Part shown: positions 44,321-56,828 of the stretch, one piece after another
How positions within the stretch are numbered: position 1 is the stretch's first letter
How the letters are laid out: every line of letters begins with the position of its first letter
NCBI GenBank assembly: GCA_019054805.1
Contig: JAHQIY010000008.1
Location: 1,287,501 to 1,351,500, forward strand
Reading direction: 5' to 3'
Length of the DNA: 64,000 nucleotides
From: Brachionus manjavacas
Taxonomy: Eukaryota > Rotifera > Eurotatoria > Ploima > Brachionidae
Notes under the pieces: generated by a model
The model's input: the letters and a program-made list of their open reading frames with translations, nothing else
What the model was told of the DNA's origin: nothing
Databases searched by the model: none
Made by a program: the position numbers and the translations under genes

Positions 44321-44552
44321 TGTCTAAATTAGAAAAATAATTTTATTCAAAAATCAACTCTAACAAAATCTTGAGAGAGTATTTTTTCAAACAGTAAATT
44401 AAAGTTAATTCAAGCTTCTTGTAAGTTTAACAAAAAATTAGACAATTTTCATGTCATGTCTACCGAATTTCAGCTTTTAATAATTTAGTGCCAAAATAAA
44501 TTTTGATTCAATTTTTTAAAAATTTTTAAATTTTAAAAAATTTAACTTTTTA
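44321..44552. promoter_or_regulatory. shared divergent promoter region
   Basis: 232 bp separates the start codons of the minus-strand coiled-coil gene and plus-strand beta-PIX, so promoters and 5' leaders of both must lie here. No canonical TATA box stands out on either strand. Confidence 0.45.
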
Positions 44553-47500
44553 ATGGATCTTAAAAGCAGCCATTTCCAAGGCAAAAAGGCAAGATGCTTG
44601 TTCAACTACAAGGCAACCATGACCGATGAAGTGAGATTTAGAAATAAAAAAATTTAAATTCAAATTTCTGAAGTTGAATATCAAAACTGATGATATCATT
44701 GTGCTTATTCAGTGCTCTGATGATGAAACTTGGTTTGAGGGAACACTAAATGGCTTGACTGGTTGGTTTCCGAGTAACTACGTGCAAATATTAGAAGAAC
44801 AGTCTGAAATTAGTATTTCTCAGAGCTGTGAAAGTTTTTCTAGTGAGGATGAAAAGTCAAGAAACAAAGTAGAATTTAGTAAGAAAAAAAAAATCTTTTA
44901 TTAATCAATTTTTCAAAGTATGTTCACGAGTTAAAGTTAATAGAGGAAAATTTTTTAGACGAAATTTGTAAATTTGTAAAAATAACTATTTTACCTTTAA
45001 AATCAAATGAAGAAATGTAAACTTTTCATTTAAGTTTAAATTTTTAAAACTTTATTAATATATAGATTTAACGCTGCGTTTGTAGATGGTCTTAGTTCAT
45101 GCTTGGATGAAGTAATCCGATGCCATCAAGCATTCTATCAGCAACTCAAAGAACTACCAGAGTATTCAAATTTTGAAATTACATTCTGATTTTATTTTAA
45201 ATATTTTTAAATAAGGGATGGAAATACAAAGATCGGTCACTTTTTGATAACTTTTGCTCCTCAATTTAAACATGTTTATGAAATTTATGCCAAAAATAAT
45301 CCAAAATTTACCCATCTAATAAACAATAAAAAGTGAGGAATTCTTATTCAAAATAAAATTTTTTTATAATTTTCTTTATTAGAGAAAAGCTGAGTAAATT
45401 TTTTGAATCATCGATTTCTAAAATGACCTCACCACTTTTGCCTACAACATCCACAATTACAGTAGCCATTTATTTTACCAAATTCTTGGCCACACCTTTC
45501 AAGCAACTAGAGATCTATGTCAAATTTTTGAAAGAAATCCAAAGATATACAAAAGTGATTCTAAATCGAAAATTTTATTTATTTTATTTTTTTAATTCAA
45601 GGACTCTCATGCTGATAGGGGCGATGTCCAAAGATCGATCGAATTTTATTCAGAATTAACCGTAAGTTTTCATTTAAAATTTATCTTTAAGAAAAAAATG
45701 GATTAAAAAATTTTTTTAACACGCAAAATACCACATTTTTTAAAAAGCGTTTATTACCTTTCGGTTTTTCGAACCCGTTTTTTTCCGTTTTGTTCTTTTC
45801 AGCTTTCAATTTAGTCTGGACTCAGCTGTACAAAAAAATTTGGATAAGAATTAAATGATAAACTTCCTCAAATTTTTGATTTTTTATTTCTAAATAAAAC
45901 GGTTTAATGATAAAATAGAGCCATAAATACAGTGCCGATTTGACACGTGGATTTCTGGGAATATTACGTAAAATTACTTTGTGACAAAAAGTGAATTTAC
46001 GTAATTTTACGTAAAAACTGGTAAAAATGGAAAGGCCAAAAAAAGCTCAATTTTTTGAATTTTTTATTATTTTCTAATTAATTTTGAAAAATATTGAGTA
46101 TTTATTTGAAAATTAAACTTGCTAATTCTTCATCATTTTTGTTTAAATTTTTTTGGTCTGAGTTCAGAAAAAAAATTACTTTTTTTACGTAATTTTACGT
46201 GAAATTTTATTTGATAATGGTAATTTTTAGTAAAAAAAAGTAAAATTTTAAATTTTTTGAAGAATTTTCACAGAAGTTTATTTTCTTTTATTATTATTTT
46301 CAAAGTTTTCGCCAGCTTTTCTCCATGATTCTTTTAAATTAGAATTTTTTGGCACAAGCTTCAACAAATTCTCTTAAAAACAATTAAAATTAAAGCTGCT
46401 TTTTTTTCATTAAAATACTTACTTTTTATATCCTACATTTCATTAGGAATTTTCTTTTCATAATTCCCTAGAGTATGTCCCTTGTCATTTACAAATCTCT
46501 TCACTATCTTTTTCCGAAACTATTTGTAAATGGATTTTTATTTACTTTATCTTAAAGTTTTAGATTTTTTAGATAAAATATTAAATTAAAAATAAATATA
46601 AGAATACTTATGGTTTCAATAGCTTCGCTATCTCTGGAACTACTATAAGTTCTCTTGGCCTTTATTTTGATTCCTGGTGAAAATAAAGAACTGTCAGTTT
46701 CTCTCTCAAATTTCGTTATTAAGTTAAGAAATTTTTGTTTAGTTTCTTAATGTTTTCATTCATTGAACAAAAAGTTTTTTCTAAAGATGCATGTTTGATG
46801 ACTTGATGTCATTGAAGAGCTTATTAGTCTAAATTAAATATTATTTTTACTATACTAAAGAGGATTTGTTGAAGCTTGTGCCAAAAAAATTCTAGTTTAA
46901 AAGAATCACGGAGAAAAGTTGGCGACAGCTTTAAAAATAACATGATAAAAGAAAATAAACTTCTGTGAAAATTCTTCAAAAAATTTAAAATTTTACCTTC
47001 TTTTACTAAAAATTAAAATTTTCAAATAAAATTTCACGTAAAATTACGTGAAAAAAGTAATTTTTTTTTGCTAGATACAATAAAGAGTTGTTAAAAAAAG
47101 ACACAATTCTACTTGATGATTTGTGCTTAGACGTCATGAAAAATGAAATGAAGGAAACTGGAGATAATGATGAAATAGAAGTCTAAGAATTTACTAGAGA
47201 TGAAGAAAATATCAATTCAACCCCATAATTGTACTTTTTTTTTGAGAGTTGGGTGTCTTTGGCTCCTTGTAATTCGGGAAAGGATCGGTAGTACCGGTAG
47301 ATTTTAGTTTTTCTCATGTAAAATTGATTACTCTTTTAGAAAAAATACTTTTTGTGTTAAACTGGATGGGACCCGCATTGCCACAAAAAAATGAGTTTTT
47401 ATTATAAAAAATATTATTTTTTTAAAATGCAAAAAAATTTCATAAAAAGCTCAAACAAGAAAAAACATATTTATAAATAAATATTAATAATTTAAAAAGA

Positions 47501-50500
47501 GGTTTCATTTAATCAAATTTAAAAAGATTGGAAATGTATTTTGTGTGCATGGATAGAGAATTCCAAAGATGAGAACTAAATTAGTTGGGTACTTATATTC
47601 GAGGCACTGTAAGTATGGAACGGAAAGATCTATAAATTAATTAAACATATATTCTTGTAGCTGAGATTTAGCGCTATCTTTTACTTATAAATTGTTCAAA
47701 AAATTATTTCCAAAGTTATTTTTCAACTCGCCGGTATCCTTTAAGTAAAATTAGTTTTTAAATATTTACGGTAAAATTTTTGTGTGATACTTATGGAAAA
47801 TCATTACTGCGTATAAAAATTAATTTTTTTAATTTATTTGCAGAAATTTGCTGAATTTAAAATTTTAGTTTAAAATCCACTGTTTAATTAGAATTTTCTT
47901 TTCTGAAATTAAATTTTATAAACTTATAAAATTAGAGAATTTTGATTAATATTTTTTTATTTTGGTCAATGGCTTTTGGAACAAAAAAATTAAATTTTTC
48001 ATTCTAAGAGTTTAGTTTTGAATGTAGCCCTTAATAAACTATATCATGAATTGTTCAAGATTACAAGTTTAGATCAAAAACTTAATTTTTAATGTTGTTT
48101 TTCAATTCATCTAATAGTATAATCGGAGTAGTAAAATAAAACGAAAAGTTAAAATGATTAAAAGAAATTGTTAAATTTTTTAGTTGAAAAACAAATTAAA
48201 AATTAGCCGATTGAGGAAATTATTTAACGTGAACAAATAAATATAGGTACTATAAAAATTAATACTTTTTCAATAGAATTTTAACTCGTTTTGGTGATTT
48301 TTTTTATTCAAAAAACAACTAAGAAAAACTGTAAAATTTTTTTTCAGAGTTCGATTTTGGAAATTAGAAAAATGAGAGAATACGAATTAGACATCATGTC
48401 AAGCAAGATAAACAATTTAGACGAAAATTTGTTCAAAAAAGGTGAATCGTCTTATTTGTCCCAAGCAGTTCTGATACCAGAAACTGGCGAAATTAAAGAC
48501 AGAATTTTGATACTTATATCAAATCAAATGGTGATTCTTTCACCTACAAACAACCCTAATGAATTCGATTTTGAGAATAGAATATTTTTTCTAAACCAGG
48601 AAAATAAAAAAGCAGCGCAAATAAAAAAAATCACCAATATTGATTCCTTAAAAAATGTTTATGGGCCTAATTTAGACAGTTCAAATTTTGTAAATAAATA
48701 TTGTTTCGAGTTGAGCGATGTTACTTTACAAAATAAAGTCAACTCAGGTCATGTTGGAAAAGTTCTCGTAATGTGTTCAACTTTTCATGATCTGAAAATG
48801 TGGATTGAACTCATCTCTGAAGCAATAAATAGAACTCAGGCGAATTTGAATTTGTCAAGCTTAAAAAAAAACTCATCTATTAACAAACAAAAAAATGATA
48901 ATTCCAAATCTTTTACCTCGCCAAGCATTATCAGAACAAGGAGCAAAAAAATGTTTTGTATCAGACCACACGCACCTCTGATACCACATTTTCAGTTGCC
49001 CAACGATATTCCGATTTTGAACAGTCAAGATCCAAATTCAACACTAAAAAGATTTATGTACAAAAAGCCGAAATCATCTGACATCGGAAAATGTATGTAA
49101 TTTTTTTACTTTATCTGACCACTAAACCCAATGCTCCAAAAAAATTTATGTTTTTTTTAATTAATTTATTTTTTTCAAACAGATTCAGATTATTCAAAAT
49201 CATTTGAATGGAAAAATCATCTTAATTTAATTAAAAACAGAGTTTTTTTTAAAAGTCAAAATTTGATAAGAATAGTTTTTAGATGCGTAAATTTTTTTTG
49301 TCCTTGACTTCATTAAATCATATTTTTAATGCTAGAATTTTAGTTTTAAGTTTATTAAAATTTATTAGATCAGCTCTCTTTGAAATTAATTTAAATAGAA
49401 AATTGTTTGTTGGATAAAAAAATTTAATCCGCCCATAAAAGGAAAGCTAATTATTCAAATTGAAGAAAATGCGTTTTTTTTTATTTTAAGTTTAAGTGAT
49501 AGCTTAAAATAAAAAAAAGCTACAAAAGAAAAATTTGATAAAATTTTGAATTTTCAGTTTAAAAGTATTTAATAGTCACATTTGGCTAATTACTTGCTCT
49601 TAGGATAGCTTTTTTTATTAGATTAAAATTCTAAATTTTTTATTCAAAACTAGTTAAAAAAATGCAATGTTTTTTAATTTAACACTAGAAGCACCAACGA
49701 GTCAAAATGACTCTTTTTCGATTTTTGGCCGCTAAAATCTAAGTCAATTTTTGCTATTTGAGCAAAATTTTTTTTTCAGCATAAAAATAAGAATAACATT
49801 CTAAATTAACTAAATTCAATTAAAAAATACATTTCCTTTATACAAAATCAAGTATATACTACTAGAAGCACCAAAAAGAGTCATTTTGACTCGTTTTTCA
49901 ATTAAAATTTTGAATTTATCTACAAAATCAATGGATGAGTCATATAATTTTTATTAAAAGTATACAAATCTTTAAAAAGCTGACTCAAATCCTAATACTT
50001 TAACCAAGATTTAAAAAAATGCAAAAATTATAGTTTGCGTATTTTACATGAAAGACGAAAAATTGGTTCAAAAAAGAATGAATTCAGTAGAAGATAAAAT
50101 TTTTGCAAGATACTTTTTTTTAGCCAAATTTTTATTTTTACTCAATTAAAATTAAGTTTTGAATAGATTTATCAAATAATAAATTAATATCCATTTTTAT
50201 CCATTAGATTCCATTAAAACAAGTGATTTTGACTCGTTTTGGTGCTTCTAGTGTTAAATGCTCTTTTTAAGTTCAATTTTTTATTTTTATTAATCCTCAC
50301 ACACTGTTAAGTCAAAACTTTAGTTTAAAAGCAAAGTCTTTATCTTAAGATATTAAAATATATAAATATTAGTAGTAGTAGTAGTTTAAACTGCAGCTTA
50401 TAGGTTATCTTAGCATAACTATAAAGAGCTGTAGCAATCGCTTCTTTTTGTTTCTACATCCAAACATCAAGCTTCGCTTTAAAACTATTCAGGTTCTTTG

Positions 50501-53500
50501 CATTTACCACATCTTTGGGAAGTTTTTTCCATCCATTCACGACTCTATTTGTAAAAAAGTTAAATCTAGGAAGACAATTCTTTACATGTCCACGCGTTAA
50601 ACAATAGCTATTTCTCCTTAATTCATATCTTCGGCTCCCGGATCTTGTGTTTAGACTGTAATTGATTCCTTTTTTAAAATAAAATATTAAAATTAATCTT
50701 TGGTTTAATTTAAATAATTTTAATGTAACGTGCTTTACTATTTATGTAGATTTATATAAAAATGTAAAAAAAATTATCTTTCTCAAATTTCCATTTATAA
50801 AATCGATTTTTGATTCATTAAACTGATATTTTTTAAACTTTATTTTTATCTTATTACTTATTTGGAATTTAATAATAATAATAGTGATAAGCTGCAGCAG
50901 GAAATCAGTAAGTACATTTAAGTAAAATATGAGATTTAAATCGATTATGGTAAATTGAGAAAGATTAATTTTTTAAATATAAGTCTACATAACATGTAAA
51001 TCATGTTACATTAATCTTAATATTTAAAACCCAAATGTGTGAAAAAAAGTAAAATTTTCATGCATATTATTACGATAACTAACTTTAATATTTGAATATA
51101 GTGCTTTTAAAATTGTCTTAATCCATTTTTTCAGATTACATAATATTTTTGCAACCTAAAAATAAATTTTATTTAAAAAATTAAGAAAAGAAACAAACAT
51201 TCAAATTCATTGAAATTCATTCATTCAAGTTTTTCTTACAAGAAATGTTGTTTGTACAAGATGTCACAAAAAGTTAGAATCAAGTTGAAAAAAAAAAAAA
51301 TAATTATCTAATTAATGTTTAAGTCCCATGGACAAATTGAAAAAAAAAAAAAAAAAAGGACTGTTAAATATCCATTTTACAATTAAGTAAAAAAATCAGT
51401 TTGTTACCAAAAAAATGATTAAGATTAATCAATATACAATATTCTATTAAATAAAAATAGTATTTTATCGAGTCAGTTAGTCCAGGGTTGCTACATTCGA
51501 GGCAACATTAAATCAAAAGAAAACTGAATGCTAAATCGTATTTAGTACAATTTATATGAGTCAGATCTTCTACTTTTGATAACTGTTTAATAAAAGAAGT
51601 ATTCTCTCTAATAAATATCTTATAAACTTTCCTTAAGTATTCAAAAGCGTTTTAGCACAATTGGTTATTGAAAATTTGTTTGACAAAGAATATTTTATGC
51701 CTATAATAAATTTGTCTAATCCAGTTTTAGTGCTTTGTTCAAGGGTTTTGTTTTTGTAAATTTAGTGAGTCCAATAAATCGTTTTAATAAAATATTTTGC
51801 CGTATATCAAATTCCTTTAAACTCTTTTCATTAATGAAGATATTATCTAAATTATATCTAAAGATTGATTGAGAGAACTGCTTGTATAAGAAAGCTTTAG
51901 TTTCTGGGTTCATTAATTTTGGTTTGCATCCAATACTATTTAGAGAGTAAAAACTTTTTCAATTTTTTTCATCTTATTTTCCACAAAATCCTTAATTGAT
52001 TTTTGATTTCCAATGAGTAGGTCAAGATAAATCAAATTTTGTACTTTTAGAATTGTAGAGCCATTTAATTTAAATTCTGTTTTATAACTTGTACTTTTTT
52101 TTCGAATAGGATTGATGCCGATTTAGAGGCATTAAATTCGATTTTCCAGTTCTTGGCATAATTTTACAAGTTCTTGGTAAAATTTTGGTGTGTTTTTCGG
52201 ATGGTGATAGTAAGACTATATCATCGCAGTAGGCAAGAATCGAAGAATTTATTTCACCAATCTTTTCACCAACTTTTAAATCAGTACATACAGATAGCAT
52301 TTGATCGATGAAAAATTAAATAAGTACGGAGATAATATTCCACCTTGTTTGACTCCTTCTGTTATTGGGAAAGGATTACTCTTTTCTTCACCAACTTTGA
52401 TGATCACCTTAGAAATTTCATAATATCTGTATAATATTCTCCACATATAATTATTCATTTTTTCAAATAATTTGAAGAAAAGCCCAGCACGCCATAATTT
52501 ATCAAATGCTTTACTAGCATCAAGACTTAACGAGATCCTCCTTGGCAATAATAATTGACTACTTCATTAGCTAAAAAATAGCAATGTTTACATGAGCTCT
52601 TTTTTTGTATCCAAATTGATTGCTTTGAATGCCATCAAAAACATTCGTTTTGGCCAAGATAAGAGACTCAAAAATAGTTGATAAACATGTAGACACCGTG
52701 TTAGGTCTCCAATCTGAAGGATCTTTTGATAATCCATTTTTTGGGATAGGTTTTAATAAGGAAATATCGAAATTCTTTGGTAGATAGCTAATTTTAATAG
52801 AAAAATTAAAGAACCATTCAAGCAAAATTAGGAGATTTGTTGATGATCCATATATGAAAAATCATTGCATATTAGATCGTGACCAGGACTTTTCCTACGA
52901 CCAAGTTCTTTAAGTACATCCTTAATTTCTTCAAACGTGAAATAAATAGGTGATTCATCCAGATTATCTAAACTTTTGTTATAATTTTTAACCTCCAATT
53001 CTACATTCTCCTGTTCTCTGTTATTGGGCCTATCATAATGAGAAAATAATCTTTTATAATAGTCTTCAAATTGATTAATGTTTGATTAATGAAATAATGA
53101 ACAAAAAACAACCAGATTAAAAAAAAAGTCTGACTCTAACTTTTTGCGACATACTGTACAGAAATATTCATTAAATCATTTAATGAACACTTATGAAAAA
53201 AATTTTTTAAAATCAATTTTTAATAAGAATTTTTCAATATAATAAATAAAATAAATCAATCAATTAAATAATCAGTACTAATTTATTTTTCTTTTATTTT
53301 TATTATTCTGGCAGTGGAGCAACAGGTAAAACCTTTGAATTGATCATCAATTTCAAGATGCCATGCCATTTTCATACAAAATTTAAAAATAATCAATTGT
53401 GGCAGATTATTTTAATTAAAGAATTAAATTAAATTTTAACTAAAATTTTTGTATTAAGACCATGGAGCTGATGATGACTTGAAGCTTTTAAATGTAATAG

Positions 53501-54051
53501 ATTCATTAAGTAAAATTAAAATACGCCAAGGTTCTAATATCAGCTCAAACAGTTCGACATCAAATGTGAACGAAAAATCTAACCTAATAAATAAATCAAA
53601 TAATTCAATAAGAATGAGAGAAAATTTCAATGAATCATTTAACTCGACTTCTACTATGAATGAAAAAAGTCTTACTAAATATGTAAATCAACTAGTTGAG
53701 GAAAAAAATCAACTCGAAGCTCAATTGCATTCAGTAAGCAATGAATTGAATGAATTTAGAAAAGCAAATAGAGAATTAAAGACAGTAAAAATTTTGCATG
53801 AATTGTTGTTGACAAAATTTCATAAAATTCCTCGATTTTGTGAACAAATAAAATTTCATTTTTATTTAATTAACTATTTAATTAAATTTTTTTAGATTCT
53901 AATTAGTTATCAAAAACACTTGGATAATGAGAAACAAGCACGTAAGAAATTAGAGTATACAATTAAAAAAAATACCAAACAAAATCAAAAACTGATCTCT
54001 GATGAACAAGTTAGTTTGACCATGAATTTAGATCATGAATCGGCGATTTAA
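44553..54051 (+). CDS. ARHGEF7: Rho guanine nucleotide exchange factor, beta-PIX orthologue (10 exons)
   Basis: Exons 44553-44630, 44674-44868, 44919-45016, 45066-45161, 45216-45332, 45383-45554, 45602-45661, 48348-49092, 53459-53784, 53896-54051; 680 aa, all GT-AG in phase. SH3 at about 12-66 (ARCLFNYKATMTDEL, GLTGWFPSNYVQI). DH (RhoGEF) at about 92-285 (KYVHELKLIEENFLDEICKF, DRGDVQRSIEFYSEL, RKMREYELDIM). PH at about 300-435, ending MWIELISEA. A conserved IRPHAPLIP lies near 478, a DDDLKLLNVIDSL block follows, then a coiled coil (about 575-660) matching the GIT-binding/trimerisation region. The protein ends ESAI, a class I PDZ ligand like vertebrate ...TNL. By family it activates Rac1/Cdc42, binds PAK through SH3 and GIT at focal complexes. 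No N-terminal CH domain, as in the short vertebrate form. Introns of 2.7 and 4.4 kb are full of transposon relics. Confidence 0.92.
45662..48347 (+). other. 2.7-kb beta-PIX intron
   Basis: Contains a hAT-like end at 45930 (CAGTGCCGATTTGACA), TTACGTAATTTTACGT motifs (45960-46020), a foldback (46165-47080) and a short plus-strand coding relic at 47085-47190 (LLKKDTILLDDLCLDVM ... IEV-stop). A possible minus-strand LINE trace lies at 47500-47620 (WNSLSMHTKYISNL). The rest is AT-rich. Confidence 0.65.
46165..47080. repeat. large foldback repeat, possibly hAT-derived
   Basis: Arms of about 215 bp (46165-46380 and 46860-47080) are close reverse complements: ACGTAATTTTACGTGAAATT versus AATTTCACGTAAAATTACGT, and TTTTTTGGCACAAGCTTCAA versus TTGAAGCTTGTGCCAAAAAA. 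The 480-bp centre carries on the minus strand FERETDSSLFSPGIKIKAKR, resembling the C-terminal dimerisation motif of hAT transposases (weak). Confidence 0.7.
49683..50253. mobile_element. compound piggyBac-type MITE, copy 2
   Basis: 571 bp between TTAA sites (49679-49682; 50254-50257), outer ends CACTAGAAGCACCAACGAGT and (reverse complement) CACTAGAAGCACCAAAACGA. An internal third end CTACTAGAAGCACC lies at about 49859-49872. It is the opposite-orientation counterpart of 31003-31577, with the same double-unit structure, so this compound form itself has been mobile. Confidence 0.85.
50371..50655 (-). pseudogene. LINE 3' end with (ACT)n tail
   Basis: Minus strand 50655-50450 encodes an uninterrupted C-terminus: NTRSGSRRYELRRNSYCLTR, RFNFFTNRVVNGWKKLPKDV, LNSFKAKLDVWM-stop. 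A 65-bp 3' UTR and an (ACT)5 tail at 50371-50385 follow. The intact frame suggests a younger insertion than the other LINE pieces here. Confidence 0.85.
51470..53080 (-). pseudogene. LINE ORF2 relic covering most of the RT domain
   Basis: Minus strand, in order: QFEDYYKRLFSHYDRPNN, FTFEEIKDVLKELGRRKSPG, IPKNGLSKDPSDWRPNTVST, LSLDASKAFDKLWRAGLFFK, GVKQGGILSPYLFNF, ILAYCDDIVLLSPS, then LYKQFSQSIFRYNLDNIF and KRFIGL. These are RT blocks 0-7 and the thumb. The active site reads AYCDD in place of the usual F/YADD. Several frameshifts and stops make it dead. It is related to the fragment at 37870-38440. Confidence 0.88.
53325..53375 (-). pseudogene. C-terminal relic of an unidentified repeated ORF, copy 3
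   Basis: Minus-strand MAWHLEIDDQFKGF, related to 4874-4990 and 24568-24640. It sits directly before the acceptor of a beta-PIX exon. Confidence 0.4.
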
Positions 54052-54209
54052 CAAATTGTAATTATTAAGACTAATTTTTTGGATTTGATTTTTTAATCGA
54101 ATAAAGTTTTGTTTTATTTTGAAATTCAATTAAAGATACTTCTGTCTTGACACACAGAAATAAATTTTTATAATTCATTAAGAGTAAATTATATGAAAAA
54201 TTTAGAAAA

Positions 54210-55104
54210 ATGCATTCAATTAGTAATCTGATGAAATTTAATAAAATTAATAATGAAAAATTAAATTTTGAAAAAATGAGTCTGGACGAGCTAAAAAATC
54301 ACCAAAAAAAGTTTATCGGCATCAAATCGAATGACAAGCTGATTAATTCTTTAAAAGACAGGGGAGAAAAAATTGATCAAAATTTAAAGATTATACAAGT
54401 ATTTTTTTATTTGATCAAGCATCAAAAAAGTTCTTTCAAATTTATTCTTAAAGGAATTAATCATAAATTTGGAGAACAAAAAAAATGAAAAACAAGAATC
54501 AGGTCAAGAAATAGAAACATTGGTTGATAAAATGGAGATACTTGAATTTGACAGAGAGAAAAGTGCTGAAGAAGAAATAGAGAAAGTGCAGAAAGAAAAT
54601 TATTTTTCAAAAATTTCAGTAAAGTCCGAAAGAAAAAGCGAAAAAAATATTGACGTAAAAAAACTCACTGAGGTTAAAGCCAAGATAAAAGAAAATATAG
54701 ACAAACAGTTTAAATACAAAGAATCCAAAGAAATTCCGGTAGATGAAGCATTTAAACTATTAAAAGAACACGAAAAGCGTATTCAAGTAATTAAAAGAAG
54801 TTTTAATCTTAATTTTTGTGTTATTTATTTGTAGGAATACCAGATGAAACAAGCAGCAGAGAGGCTTTTAATGGGACAATCTGTTAAGTACGAATTTTCA
54901 TTTTTGGAAAAAAGTGATAAAGAAAACTTGGCTTACCGTGAAAATGACAGAGAATTCGATGACGAAGATGATGAAGATGATGAAATCGAGAGTGAACAAT
55001 TTTTTGAAAATGATTTTTATTCCGGATCTGGCATTGATAAAATACACAAGTCAGAAAAAAAGAAATACAAGCAATACAGTGATGATTTGGAAAAGGTCGA
55101 TTAA
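54210..55104 (+). CDS. POLR2M: RNA polymerase II-associated GRINL1A/Gdown1-like protein (3 exons)
   Basis: Exons 54210-54398, 54454-54786, 54835-55104 (introns 55 and 48 bp, phase 0), 263 aa. The N-terminal block MSLDELKNHQKKFIGIKS, then LINSLKDRGEKIDQNLKIIQ, resembles the Gdown1 motif in which a short helix precedes 'LxDxGxKI...I..L'. The middle is Lys/Glu-rich. The C-terminal block IQEYQMKQAAERLLMGQ followed by YREN and a DEDDEDDEIE acidic tail matches the end of POLR2M in order and character. Gdown1 binds RNA polymerase II and makes it Mediator-dependent. The assignment rests on recalled motifs. The start is 158 bp after the beta-PIX stop; an out-of-frame upstream ATG at 54194 could form a short uORF. 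Confidence 0.65.
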
Positions 55105-56828
55105 GATTTGATTTATTATAAAAGCTTAAATGCAGTGTAAATTATCAATATTTTTTTTTATTAATAAAAATTTTAATTAAAAATCATTTTTAATATTTTG
55201 ATCGAATTTTGTCTAAAAATAAATTAGATTTTTTAGTTATTTTGAATCAGAGTTGTTTAAAAGACACAAGTCTCAAGTCAAGTCCAAACTTTTTTTTTTC
55301 AAAAGTCCGAGTCAAAGTTTATTTTTTTTTCACGATGAATATAATGACTAGAAAAATTCTTTAAGTGTTTTATGAATATTAATGAATATTAACTATTAAA
55401 AACAAGATTTTGATGAAATAATTAATATTCGAACAGATGAACAAAATAAAGTGTTTTATCGTATATTATCGCAAACATGACATGTATAATCGTATACAAA
55501 ATTTTTGAATTATTTATTTTTTTGTATAATTATGTATGCTTTTATACAAAATATATATACTAGTATACTATACCGATATTTGGACGTCATTGAGTAATGA
55601 GCCTTATATAGCAGTTACTTGCGACCTACACCTTTTAGATACTATTTATTTTACAAATCCTCATAATTCAAGTTTTATAAACAGAACATTTTTATAATGA
55701 CTTTTTATTTTCCAATAAAGATCTTTTATGATTTGGAAATATCAAATAATGTTCGGTTTTTTGCAAATGCAAATATGGTTTTAGAGGAATAAATTTTTTG
55801 TTCTAAACAGAACAAAATGAAGCAGAATGAAATGTAACAAGTGGTAATTTAGTTAGAAAAATTAAAAACAGCAACTTCCTCTCAACTAGAGAATGAAAAA
55901 GAGTTTTTTTCTCCAAGATTCGATACAACTAATTGGTAATAGGCTGAAAAAAACTCACCGAATTATTTGGACAGGAACTAAAAAATTACACAATTTTCAT
56001 TTTGATATTTCTAAAGCTTTGAATAGAGTTTGGAGTTCCAAAACTTGATTTGAGAATAAAAATAATGCTTCAAAGGGTCGAATTAAAAATACCTTACCAG
56101 TTTTCGAAAGAAATTCGACCTTAAAACAGGCTCTTTAGATCATGAACTTTTTCATTACCAAAAACTTCAACTCAGCCTAATGCTCCAATTTCAACAGTAG
56201 TTGAGTTAGGTCTTTTTTAACTCAATCAACTACTAGCAATAATTTAAAAATAGCCAAGGTAATCAAAGAAAAACCGTTTCAGTTAAATAAGGTTTGAAAT
56301 AAAATTAAATACAGAAAATTAGTATATTTTTTAATTGAAAAAAATGGTCTTTTTTCATCTGTGTTATTTATTTTATTTTAATTTTGCTTCTAACAAAAAA
56401 AAATTATTATAAAAATTGCTTTTTTTCTTCTAAAAAGTAAAAAATTTGCTCCTCGAGAATTTTTTTTTCAAGTGAATGGGGTTTAGACGGACTGCTTGGG
56501 ATCCAATTGCTTCCTTTCAGCTCTTTGAGGATTTAAAATTTGCTTCTACAATATATTTTTTAATTTTTTTAATTTTTTTTCTAGCTAAAATCAAATTTTC
56601 TAAAATATTATATGAATTTTTAAAAAATGGAAAATAGAATTAAATGGAAAGAGAAAACTAAATAGATTTTAAATTATTATTTTTGAATTTTAATCTTGAA
56701 TGATATTTGCATCTAAACAGTTGACAAATTAAATATTCCAATAATCGAATTGTCTTTTAAAAATAATCTGTTGAAATTAATAATCTGTGAATGATTGAAG
56801 ATTTTATTTAAGAAAACAATGTCCATAT
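55105..56828. other. intergenic, AT-rich
   Basis: No gene seen. Contains the family B MITE end at 55248-55330 and a TATAC-rich stretch at 55450-55590. An approximate repeat of ACTCAATCAACTACT/CAACTCAGCC-type sequence lies near 56160-56230, without clear meaning. Confidence 0.35.
55248..55330. mobile_element. family B hAT-type MITE, solo left end
   Basis: CAGAGTTGTTTAAAAGACAC, then AAGTCTCAAGTCAAGTCC, then TTTTCAAAAGTCCGAGTC, nearly identical to the left end at 10141. No matching right end was found downstream, so it is truncated. Confidence 0.75.

Larger units (their letters stand above)
49093..53458 (+). other. 4.4-kb beta-PIX intron
   Basis: Separates the PH-containing exon from the coiled-coil exons; joining restores the phase (T|AC). 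It holds a compound piggyBac MITE, a LINE 3' end, a near-complete LINE RT region and a C-terminal relic, all listed separately. The LINE relics are antisense to the host gene. Confidence 0.75.
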
